A stretch of DNA of 41,041 nt from Anaerolineae bacterium CG2_30_57_67. GTDB taxonomy: Bacteria > Chloroflexota > Anaerolineae > Anaerolineales > Villigracilaceae. Made by a program: the position numbers and the translations under genes. Where the stretch lies: contig MNXJ01000036.1 of NCBI GenBank assembly GCA_001872455.1, positions 1 to 41,041 on the forward strand, written 5' to 3'. The first letter of the stretch is position 1, and each line of letters opens with the position of its first letter. The notes beneath the pieces were generated by a model. That model had not been told where the DNA came from, searched no databases, and was given only the letters and a program-made list of their open reading frames with translations. Below, piece by piece: positions 8,106 through 14,457 of this stretch.

Positions 8106-8296
8106 GAATGATGGTAACTGCTCAGGCATATATTTTTCCGCCACCTTGCGGCGAGATGGAAGCCCTTCCTCAGTACAAAAAAGCCCTTCGGGCTATAAGA
8201 CCGAGTCGGCTTCAGCCGACTTCCATGAACTGAGGCAGGAATTTATCCCGCCGGTGTATGAATGCAAGGCAAATGCCTGAGCAGTTACGAATGATG
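8106..8296. mobile_element. IS66-like MITE with 8-bp target-site duplication
   Basis: The element spans 8114-8288 (175 bp). Its ends are perfect 16-bp inverted repeats: GTAACTGCTCAGGCAT at 8114-8129 and its reverse complement at 8273-8288. Immediately outside lie identical 8-bp direct repeats GAATGATG (8106-8113 and 8289-8296). Ends starting GTAA plus 8-bp duplications are, from what I know of the family, typical of IS66 elements. There is no transposase; the inside holds nested palindromes (agccc/gggct around 8182-8194, agtcggct/agccgact at 8204-8221, atggaag/cttccat at 8156-8226). It inserted 13 bases after the SCO1664-family stop. Confidence 0.85.
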
Positions 8297-8310
8297 AATA
8301 ATGAATGAAA

Positions 8311-8358
8311 AAACAACCGGAAAACTGGATAACTGAACAACCGGAGAACTGGAAAACC
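8311..8358 (+). repeat. Octamer tandem repeat, six units
   Basis: Six consecutive 8-base units follow the pattern GGANAACY (for example GGAAAACT, GGATAACT, GGAGAACT, GGAAAACC). They end two bases before the ATG of homoserine dehydrogenase. The same repeat family occurs as ten units at 33321-33400. Confidence 0.75.
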
Positions 8359-8360
8359 CC

Positions 8361-9386
8361 ATGACCCACTACAAATTGGCCTTCTTGGGATTTGGCAACG
8401 TAGGCCGCGCGCTAGCGGAGTTGCTACTGCGCAAACGCGCCGAACTGCGCGATGAGCGCGGCATCACCTTCAGCGTGACTGGCATCGCCACTGCCCGGCA
8501 TGGCATGGTCGCCAACCCCAACGGCCTCGACCTGACCGGCGCGCTCGACCTGCTGCGGACGGGCCGCCCGCTGACCCTGCTCACCAACAGCCTGGTCAGC
8601 GACTCGCTCGACTTCATCCGCAAATGCGGCGCAGACGTACTGTTTGAAAATACGCCCGTTAATTATGAAAACGGCCAGCCCGCCATTGACCATGTGCGCC
8701 TGGCGCTCGAAAACGGAATGCACGTCGCCACCGCCAACAAAGGCACCATCGTCCACGCCTACCGCGAACTGCGCGACCTGGCCGCCGCGCGGGGACGCAA
8801 ATTTTATTTTGAATCGACCGTGATGGACGGCGCGCCAATTTTCTCGCTCTTCCGCGAGGCGCTGCCCGGCGCCACCCTGAAAGGTTTTCGCGGCGTGCTG
8901 AACTCGACCACCAACCTGATTTTGACGCGCATGGAAGACGGCGACTCCTTCGACGAGGCCGTGCGCTACGCCCAGGAAATCGGCATCGCCGAAACCGACC
9001 CCTCCGGCGATATTGACGGCTGGGACGCGGCCATCAAAATCTCGGCGCTGGCAACCGTGCTGATGGACAGCCCGCTGCGCCCGCAGGATGTGCGCCGCCA
9101 GGGCATTCGCGCCATCACCCCGCAGATGGTGGCTGAAGCCAAAGCCCAGGGCAAACGCTACAAACTGGTCTGCGCCGCCCGCCGAATCGGAGAACGCCTG
9201 GAAGCCAGCCTCGCCCCCGAACTGGTCCCCGTCACCTCGCCGTTTTACGGGCTGGAAGGCACCTCCTCCGTCATCGAATTTCAGACCGACGTGCTCGGCG
9301 ACCTGACCGTGCTGGAAGCCAACCCCGGCCCGCAAACCACCGCCTACGGCCTGCTGGCCGACTGGCTCAACATCGCAAAGCTTTGA
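8361..9386 (+). CDS. hom: Homoserine dehydrogenase
   Basis: A 341-residue NAD(P)-dependent oxidoreductase that reduces L-aspartate semialdehyde to L-homoserine, on the route to threonine and methionine. The Rossmann motif GFGNVG is at residues 10-15. The conserved ANKG block (125-128) and the family signature DIDGWDAAIKIS (about 217-228, with the catalytic Lys at 226) are intact. The length fits the short form without a C-terminal ACT domain, so feedback control through that domain is not expected. The octamer repeat occupies the bases just before the ATG, and only GGA-like units could act as a ribosome site. The stop overlaps the next ATG (TGATG), so it heads a translationally coupled run reaching ubiE. 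Confidence 0.93.
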   Translation: MTHYKLAFLGFGNVGRALAELLLRKRAELRDERGITFSVTGIATARHGMVANPNGLDLTGALDLLRTGRPLTLLTNSLVSDSLDFIRKCGADVLFENTPVNYENGQPAIDHVRLALENGMHVATANKGTIVHAYRELRDLAAARGRKFYFESTVMDGAPIFSLFREALPGATLKGFRGVLNSTTNLILTRMEDGDSFDEAVRYAQEIGIAETDPSGDIDGWDAAIKISALATVLMDSPLRPQDVRRQGIRAITPQMVAEAKAQGKRYKLVCAARRIGERLEASLAPELVPVTSPFYGLEGTSSVIEFQTDVLGDLTVLEANPGPQTTAYGLLADWLNIAKL

Positions 9387-9901
9387 TGAGCGCCGCCTTC
9401 CTGCTCTCCGCCGCCCGCGCCACCAGCCTGGCGGCAGCCTGCGCCCAAGCGCTGACCACCGCCCCGCAAGACGCGCTCTTCGGCTTCGACTCGCCCGCCG
9501 CAGCAGACTCCCTGCCCGCCCTGCCCTGCCCCAGCGTCACGCTCAACTCCAGCCTGCGCGCGCTGGCCTACGCCGCCCAAACCCTGGAAAACGCGCAAGC
9601 CAGCCTGATTCTGACGGCGGGCGGCCTGCCCGGCGATTACGCCGCTTTTTTGCTGGCCGCGCCCGAAATCATCGGCGCGCGCAACCTCGACCCGTTGGCG
9701 CAACTTTCGGCCTGGAGTTTTGACGGCCTGCCGCGCGCCCTCGCCAAAGCCGAAATTTCGGAAGAGGACCTGGCCGCGCGCCTTTCCGGCCCTTCGGGCG
9801 CACTGGCGGTTTATGAACTTTTGACCGCCCTGCAACGCGACCACACCCGCTGGGGCCTGGCCGCCGTTGACGGAGCCTTTCTGCTGCTGGAGCGCAACTG
9901 A
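9386..9901 (+). CDS. Short thiolase-like protein lacking catalytic residues
   Basis: A 171-residue protein. I read it as a shortened thiolase fold: FLLSAARATS at the start resembles thiolase N-termini. SSLRALAYAAQTLENAQASLILTAGG matches the nucleophile region and the following helix of thiolases. GPSGALAVYELLTAL with RWGLAAVDGAFLLLER matches the C-terminal HPxGxxGAR and RYGLATxCxGxGxG...LLER blocks. The active-site Cys position is occupied by Ser/Asn (LNSS) and the His of the HPxG loop is missing, so thiolase chemistry is unlikely. True thiolases have about 390 residues. It overlaps hom by one base and sits one base before folK. It is kept in frame with normal codon use, so it is probably expressed. 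Confidence 0.7.
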   Translation: MSAAFLLSAARATSLAAACAQALTTAPQDALFGFDSPAAADSLPALPCPSVTLNSSLRALAYAAQTLENAQASLILTAGGLPGDYAAFLLAAPEIIGARNLDPLAQLSAWSFDGLPRALAKAEISEEDLAARLSGPSGALAVYELLTALQRDHTRWGLAAVDGAFLLLERN

Positions 9902-9902
9902 C

Positions 9903-10418
9903 ATGCCCACCGCCTACCTGGCGCTCGGCAGCAACCTGGGCAACCGGCTGGAAAACCTGCGCGCCGCGTTGTACGCCCTGCCCCCCGCCATTTTGCTGAA
10001 GGATGTTTCCCACGTTTACGAAACCGCGCCCTGGGGCTACACCGACCAGCCGCATTTTCTCAACCTGGCGGCGCGCGTCGAAACCGAACTCAGCCCGCAG
10101 GCGCTGCTGACCTTTCTCAAGGCGCTGGAAATCCGCCTGGGGCGCGTCCCCACCTTTCAAAACGGCCCGCGCCTGATTGACCTCGACCTCCTGTTTTACG
10201 ACGACCTGATTCTCGACACCCCGCCGCTGACGATTCCGCACCCGCGTCTGCACGAGCGCGGCTTTGTCCTGCTGCCCCTGGCCGACCTGGCCCCCGACCT
10301 GGTTCACCCGCTGTTGGGCGAAACCATTTGGCAACTGCTGGGAAAAATCAGCCTGGCAGGCATTCAGCACGCGGCGGCAGATATTTCCCTTTCTTCTCTT
10401 TTCCCGGAGATTCCATGA
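9903..10418 (+). CDS. folK: 2-amino-4-hydroxy-6-hydroxymethyldihydropteridine diphosphokinase
   Basis: A 171-residue HPPK that transfers pyrophosphate from ATP to 6-hydroxymethyl-dihydropterin in folate synthesis. Family blocks are present: LALGSNLGNRLENL at residues 6-19, SHVYETAPWGYTDQPHFLNLA in the substrate loop, and the diagnostic RLIDLDLLFYDD with metal-binding aspartates, followed by IPHPRLHERGFVLLPLADLAP. Length is normal. It starts one base after the thiolase-like gene, and its stop overlaps the next ATG (ATGA). Neither folP nor folB is in the window, so it is separated from the rest of the folate pathway here. Confidence 0.95.
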   Translation: MPTAYLALGSNLGNRLENLRAALYALPPAILLKDVSHVYETAPWGYTDQPHFLNLAARVETELSPQALLTFLKALEIRLGRVPTFQNGPRLIDLDLLFYDDLILDTPPLTIPHPRLHERGFVLLPLADLAPDLVHPLLGETIWQLLGKISLAGIQHAAADISLSSLFPEIP

Positions 10419-11122
10419 CCCACTTGAGCGGTACCGAAAAATCACACTATGTCCAGGGCTTATTCACCCGCATCGCGCGCCGTTACGACCTGATGAACCG
10501 GCTGATGACCGCCGGGCAGGATGTCGTCTGGCGCAAGGAAGTCATCCGCCGCGCCGGGCTGCGCCCCCAAGCGCGCCTGCTCGACCTGGGCGCGGGCACC
10601 GGCGACCTGGCGCGCGAGGCGCAAACCCAGCAGCCGAAGGCGGTCATCACCGCCGCCGACTTCACCCTGGCGATGATGCAGGCCGGGCGCAAACCAAGCG
10701 ACCGTTTCGGCTGGGCAGTCTCCGACGCGCTGACGCTGCCGTTTGGCGAGGCGCAATTTGACGCGGTTGTCTCCGGTTTTCTGATGCGCAACGTCGTCGA
10801 CTCAATGGCCGCCCTGCGCGAACAATTCCGCGTGCTGGTTCCCGGCGGGCGCATCGTCATTTTGGATACCACCCGCCCGCGCCGCAACCTGCTCTCACCC
10901 TTCATTTGGATTCACATGCACGTCATCATCCCCGCGCTGGGAACTTTGCTCTCCGGCCAGAGCGACGCCTACACCTACCTGCCGGATTCCACCGAAGCCT
11001 TCCTGACCGCTGAAGATTTGGCAACGCGCATGGCCGCCGCCGGGTTTGAAAAAATTGGCTACAAGCGCGTCATGTTTGGGACGATTGCCATTCACTGGGG
11101 CGAAAAATCAGCCAACGGATAG
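10415..11122 (+). CDS. ubiE: Demethylmenaquinone methyltransferase (UbiE/MenG family)
   Basis: A 235-residue SAM-dependent C-methyltransferase for the last step of menaquinone (or the equivalent ubiquinone) synthesis. The N-terminal signature FTRIARRYDLMNRLMT is typical of UbiE/MenG. The SAM-binding motif I is LLDLGAGTGDLA (residues 55-66). The later blocks FLMRNVVDSMAALREQFRVLVPGGRIVILDTTRP and TYLPDSTEAF are also conserved. A start at 10415 gives an ATGA overlap with folK and a CGGAGA ribosome site five bases upstream. A longer upstream frame exists but would overlap folK heavily. In an Anaerolineae-like organism menaquinone is the expected quinone, so MenG is the more probable role. Confidence 0.93.
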   Translation: MTHLSGTEKSHYVQGLFTRIARRYDLMNRLMTAGQDVVWRKEVIRRAGLRPQARLLDLGAGTGDLAREAQTQQPKAVITAADFTLAMMQAGRKPSDRFGWAVSDALTLPFGEAQFDAVVSGFLMRNVVDSMAALREQFRVLVPGGRIVILDTTRPRRNLLSPFIWIHMHVIIPALGTLLSGQSDAYTYLPDSTEAFLTAEDLATRMAAAGFEKIGYKRVMFGTIAIHWGEKSANG

Positions 11123-11153
11123 CGAGTGCAAACTAAAACTTGTAATCTGTGCG

Positions 11154-11180
11154 TTGCGCAGCTCTGCTGTATTGTATAAT
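11154..11180 (+). promoter_or_regulatory. Promoter of the PilZ gene, leaderless type
   Basis: TTGCGC (11154-11159), a 15-base spacer and a consensus TATAAT (11175-11180). The ATG begins six bases later, so the predicted transcript start coincides with the start codon. Confidence 0.55.
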
Positions 11181-11186
11181 AAAGCC

Positions 11187-11561
11187 ATGTTCAACTTTCT
11201 GAAGCCCAAAAACCAAAAACCATCCGACAAGCGTTCCACTCCACGGCGCAAGTTTTCATATTACATGTGCGTCACCGATGATGAAACTGATGAAATTTTG
11301 GGGCAGTTGACCGACATCAATCCACTTGGCTTTCGTATTGACAGCCGCAAGGCCATCCCTATTGGCAAAGGCTACCGACTGCGAATGGAACTAACCAGCG
11401 AGGTCTCAGATCAACTCTATATGGTCTTCCTTGCGCGTTGCAAATGGAGCGCGCCTGACCAGCTGGAGCCGAATGTTAACAACGTCGGTTTTGAAATAGT
11501 CAAAATTGCGCCACACGAGGCCGAAATTTTCAAGAACATCGTAGAACGCTATGGGGAATAA
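11187..11561 (+). CDS. PilZ-domain protein, probable c-di-GMP receptor
   Basis: A 124-residue single-domain PilZ protein. The c-di-GMP-binding RxxxR is present near the start of the domain (RSTPRRKF, about residues 17-24). The second motif DxSxxG appears as DINPLGF, with Asn replacing Ser, around residues 46-52. The remaining sequence (PIGKGYRLRMEL, FLARCKWS, NVGFEIV) has the usual beta-barrel pattern. The ATG at 11187 was chosen because a consensus -10 box ends six bases before it and no ribosome site is visible; an upstream in-frame start would overlap ubiE. With the diguanylate cyclase at 4534-6660 it indicates c-di-GMP signalling. The binding partner is unknown. Confidence 0.85.
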   Translation: MFNFLKPKNQKPSDKRSTPRRKFSYYMCVTDDETDEILGQLTDINPLGFRIDSRKAIPIGKGYRLRMELTSEVSDQLYMVFLARCKWSAPDQLEPNVNNVGFEIVKIAPHEAEIFKNIVERYGE

Positions 11562-11572
11562 AAAAAAGACGC

Positions 11573-11761
11573 ATGGTAGATGGCACGTTGTTAGGCGAAT
11601 GGCAACCCGCCAACGCCATCCGCGATGATACGCTGGAAGTTCAAAAGCATGTTCGTGGCCTGCTGTCAAAGAAATACGGTCTGGCGTTTCACCTGTTTGC
11701 GCTGATGGGGAAAATGCAAAAAGCGAAACATACCGTTTTACGCGTGACTTTGAGCCGCTAA
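11573..11761 (+). CDS. Hypothetical 62-residue protein
   Basis: A small ORF twelve bases after the PilZ gene, on the same strand and ending just before a good terminator. Codon use (mostly GC-ending, few rare codons) resembles neighbouring genes. The sequence (TLLGEWQPANAIRDDTLEVQ, then a Lys-rich stretch) matches no family I recognise. No Shine-Dalgarno site precedes the ATG; only an A-run does. It may be a real small protein or the tail of a decayed gene. Confidence 0.35.
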   Translation: MVDGTLLGEWQPANAIRDDTLEVQKHVRGLLSKKYGLAFHLFALMGKMQKAKHTVLRVTLSR

Positions 11762-11764
11762 ACC

Positions 11765-11800
11765 ATGAACGCCGGTCTTTTAACCGGCGTTCATGCAATT
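11765..11800. terminator. Intrinsic terminator between convergent genes
   Basis: A perfect 12-bp stem, ATGAACGCCGGT (11765-11776) with ACCGGCGTTCAT (11783-11794), has a six-base loop and a T-rich tail on the plus strand. It lies between the PilZ-side genes and the convergent pseudouridine synthase gene. Confidence 0.75.
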
Positions 11801-12927
11801 TATTTTTCAGTTTGCCCACGACGTCTCTGCGGCGAACGTTTTTTACTGCCTGCGCCGGGCAGCGTTGAGCGCGAATTACGCCCCTTGCCGTAGGAGCTCC
11901 TTTTGCGCGGCGCACCCGATTCAGTTGTATCGCGCTCTGGGCGCGGGCTATGACCGCGGCTGAAGGGTTTTTTCTTCTCGTCGCCTGCGCTAGAATCAGC
12001 AGATGAATACTTCTTGTGTTCCGCGCCAGATGGCGTTGAGCGTGAACCGCCACCCTTACCGTAGGGGTTACGTTTGCGCGGCGCACCAGATTGAGTCACA
12101 TTGCGCTCTGGACGCGGGCTATGATCACGATTTAATGGTTTTTTCTTCTCGTCATCTGCGCCTGCATCACCTTCGGCGCGTTTCTTGACCCACGGTTTCG
12201 CGCGCGGCGTGTCGCGGTGGCGCAGGGCATCCACCTCTGCCGAGGTCAAGTAACGCCACTCCTTCGGCTTGAGACTGCCCAGTACCAGCGAGCCAATCCG
12301 CACACGCACAATTCGCACAACCGGCAGAGCCAACAAGGCCCCAATCTCACGAATCTGGCGCTTGCGGCCTTCCTTCATCACAATCCGCACCCAGGCGCCC
12401 TTTCCCACCAACGTCTCAATGCGCACGTCAGCGGGTTGAGTTTTGTAGCCTTCTTCCAAGACCACGCCACGCCGCCAGGTTTCCAACTGCTCAGCATCGG
12501 GGTGACGCGCAAACAAAACGCGATATTCTTTTTCGTGCCCGTAGCGCGGATGTGAGAGTTGTTGCGCCAGATCGCCGTCATTCGTCAATAACACCAACCC
12601 TTCGCTCTCAAAATCCAACCGTCCGACCGGAAAAATCCGCTCCGGCACGGGAACAGCATCCAACACGGTCGGGCGCGAATCGCCCCGCTCTGGCTCCACC
12701 GTTGTCAACATAAAACGCGGCTTGTGCAAGACAATGTAAACTTTGGCTTCGGGCGGTTTAATCACCCGTCCATCCACGTCAATACGGTCTTGAGTCGCAT
12801 CGGCCTTTTGACCAATTTCGGCAATTTTGCCGTTGACGCGCACGCGCCCGGCTAAAATGAGTTCTTCGCTGGCGCGCCGCGAGGCAATGCCAGCCTGAGC
12901 AAGTATTTTCTGTATGCGTTCTTCCAT
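11800..12927 (-). CDS. RsuA/RluB-family rRNA pseudouridine synthase with repetitive basic tail
   Basis: A 375-residue enzyme that isomerises uridine to pseudouridine in rRNA. An S4 RNA-binding domain occupies residues 1-60 (RIQKILAQAGIASRRASEELI). The catalytic domain runs to about 240 and contains the signature GRLDFESEGLVLLTNDG with catalytic Asp105. KEGRKRQIREI (about 184-194) is the conserved substrate-loop block. Ordinary members end near residue 240. Here a 130-residue Lys/Arg/Ser/Pro-rich tail follows, built from two copies of a 57-residue unit starting DEKKKP at residues 259 and 316. Start at 12927 matches the family, with a TATAAT box six bases upstream. Which rRNA site is modified cannot be told. 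Confidence 0.9.
   Translation of the reverse strand: MEERIQKILAQAGIASRRASEELILAGRVRVNGKIAEIGQKADATQDRIDVDGRVIKPPEAKVYIVLHKPRFMLTTVEPERGDSRPTVLDAVPVPERIFPVGRLDFESEGLVLLTNDGDLAQQLSHPRYGHEKEYRVLFARHPDAEQLETWRRGVVLEEGYKTQPADVRIETLVGKGAWVRIVMKEGRKRQIREIGALLALPVVRIVRVRIGSLVLGSLKPKEWRYLTSAEVDALRHRDTPRAKPWVKKRAEGDAGADDEKKKPLNRDHSPRPERNVTQSGAPRKRNPYGKGGGSRSTPSGAEHKKYSSADSSAGDEKKKPFSRGHSPRPERDTTESGAPRKRSSYGKGRNSRSTLPGAGSKKRSPQRRRGQTEK
11830..12153 (-). repeat. Two-copy 171-bp in-gene tandem repeat
   Basis: Unit 1 is 12153-11983 and unit 2 starts at 11982. Both encode DEKKKP, HSPRPER, SGAPRKR, YGKG and SRST in the same order with a period of 57 codons. The second copy is diverged by substitutions only and fades into the C-terminus. 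Confidence 0.8.
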
Positions 12928-12933
12928 GCTTCA

Positions 12934-12939
12934 ATTATA
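12934..12939 (-). promoter_or_regulatory. -10 box of the pseudouridine synthase gene, leaderless type
   Basis: On the minus strand a consensus TATAAT is followed by six bases and then the ATG at 12927. No ribosome site fits in between, so a leaderless transcript is predicted. No clear -35 box was found. Confidence 0.5.
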
Positions 12940-12961
12940 GTGCATATAAGTGTATCGCCTG

Positions 12962-12967
12962 TATAAT
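12962..12967 (+). promoter_or_regulatory. -10 box of the methyltransferase-glycosyltransferase gene
   Basis: TATAAT on the plus strand, divergent from the box at 12934-12939. It gives a leader of about 25 bases with TTAGGAT as a weak ribosome site before the ATG at 12999. Confidence 0.45.
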
Positions 12968-12998
12968 TGCCAACAAACAAACCCACTTAGGATTTCCC

Positions 12999-14450
12999 AT
13001 GGCCCCATTACCCAATAATTTTTTCCAGCCTAAAAATCAAGCCGAATATACCTCTCAGCGCCAACAAAATTGGGAGATGCTCGCCCGACGCGGCGACTCG
13101 CGTTCACCCTTCAGCGCTGAATATCACCACCGCCTGACGGAACTCCACCGTCAGATTGTCTCTCCGGGCCAGCGCGTGCTGGAAATCGGCTGCGGGCGCG
13201 GCGACTTGCTGGCCGCGTTGCAGCCATCCTACGGCCTCGGCGTAGATTTTTCGCCCCTGATGCTTGCCGCCGCCCGCAACCGTCACCCCGGCCTAAATTT
13301 TCTTCTGGCGGAAGCGCACAGCCTGCCCGTCAACGAAACCTTTGACGTCATCCTGCTCTCCGATTTGGTCAACGACCTGTGGGATGTACAAACCGCGCTC
13401 GAACAGTTGCGCCCACTTTGCCAGCCGCACACCCGCCTGATTGTCAGCCTGCACAGCCGGCTGCACCAACCAGCAATCAGCCTGGCCGGGAAAGTTGGTC
13501 TGGCGCAAAACGTCTTACCGCAAAACTGGCTAACCCCCGAAGATCTGGAAAATCTGTTACACCTGGCCGGGTTTGAAGTCATCCGCCGCCAGCGAGAAAT
13601 GCTGCTGCCAGCGCCGATTCCGCTCATCAACGATTTCTGCAATAAATTTTTGGTCAAGCTGCCACCCTTCGACAGCCTGGCGTGGATCAACTTGCTCACC
13701 GCCCGCCCGCAGGCGCAACCCGCCGCCACAGCCCCGCGCGTATCAGTCATCATCCCCGCCCGCAACGAAGCCGGAAATATCGAAAACGTCTTCCGCCGCC
13801 TGCCGCGCATGGGCGCCGAAACCGAAATCGTCTTCGTTGAAGGCCACTCGCGCGACAATACCTACGAAACGATTGAAAAAGCCATCGCCGCCCACCCCGA
13901 ATGGAAATGTCAGCTGCATAAACAAAACGGCAAAGGCAAGGCCGACGCCGTGCGCCTGGGTTTTGACCAGGCCAGCGGCGACGTGCTGATGATTCTTGAC
14001 GCCGACCTAACCGTTCGCCCCGAAGATTTGCCGCGCTTCTATCACGTCATCGCCAGCGGCGCAGGCGAATTCATCAACGGCGTGCGCCTGGTCTACCCCA
14101 TGCAAGAACAGGCCATGCGCTTCCTTAACCTGCTTGGTAATAAATTTTTCAGCCTGGCCTTCTCATGGATACTCGGCCAGTCACTCAAAGACACCCTGTG
14201 CGGCACCAAAGTTCTCTACAAGCGCGACTATCAGCGCATCGCCGCCAACCGCGCCTACTTTGGCGAGTTCGACCCCTTCGGCGACTATGACCTGATCTTC
14301 GGCGCGGCCAAACAAAACCTAAAAATCATTGATTTGCCCATCCGCTACCAAGAACGCACCTACGGCTCCACCAACATAGACCGCTGGCGGCACGGCCTTT
14401 TGCTAATACGCATGGTCATCTTCGCCGCCTTCCGACTCAAATTTATTTAG
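12999..14450 (+). CDS. Fused SAM methyltransferase-glycosyltransferase (GT2)
   Basis: A 483-residue two-domain protein. The first ~235 residues are a class I methyltransferase with motif I RVLEIGCGRGDL (59-70), then GVDFSPLMLAAA and a DVILLSDLVNDLWD block. The second half begins VSVIIPARNEAGNIENV (248-264), a GT2 family start resembling dolichol-phosphate-mannose-type synthases. Its DADLTVRPEDLP has the metal-binding DAD at 334-336, and it ends with a YQERTYGSTNI block and a hydrophobic C-terminus. It probably adds a sugar to a lipid carrier or an envelope molecule and methylates the same product. That coupling is inferred from the fusion; the acceptor is unknown. It is followed eight bases later by a membrane hydrolase gene, so the two are probably co-transcribed. 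Confidence 0.88.
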   Translation: MAPLPNNFFQPKNQAEYTSQRQQNWEMLARRGDSRSPFSAEYHHRLTELHRQIVSPGQRVLEIGCGRGDLLAALQPSYGLGVDFSPLMLAAARNRHPGLNFLLAEAHSLPVNETFDVILLSDLVNDLWDVQTALEQLRPLCQPHTRLIVSLHSRLHQPAISLAGKVGLAQNVLPQNWLTPEDLENLLHLAGFEVIRRQREMLLPAPIPLINDFCNKFLVKLPPFDSLAWINLLTARPQAQPAATAPRVSVIIPARNEAGNIENVFRRLPRMGAETEIVFVEGHSRDNTYETIEKAIAAHPEWKCQLHKQNGKGKADAVRLGFDQASGDVLMILDADLTVRPEDLPRFYHVIASGAGEFINGVRLVYPMQEQAMRFLNLLGNKFFSLAFSWILGQSLKDTLCGTKVLYKRDYQRIAANRAYFGEFDPFGDYDLIFGAAKQNLKIIDLPIRYQERTYGSTNIDRWRHGLLLIRMVIFAAFRLKFI

Positions 14451-14457
14451 GAGATTT

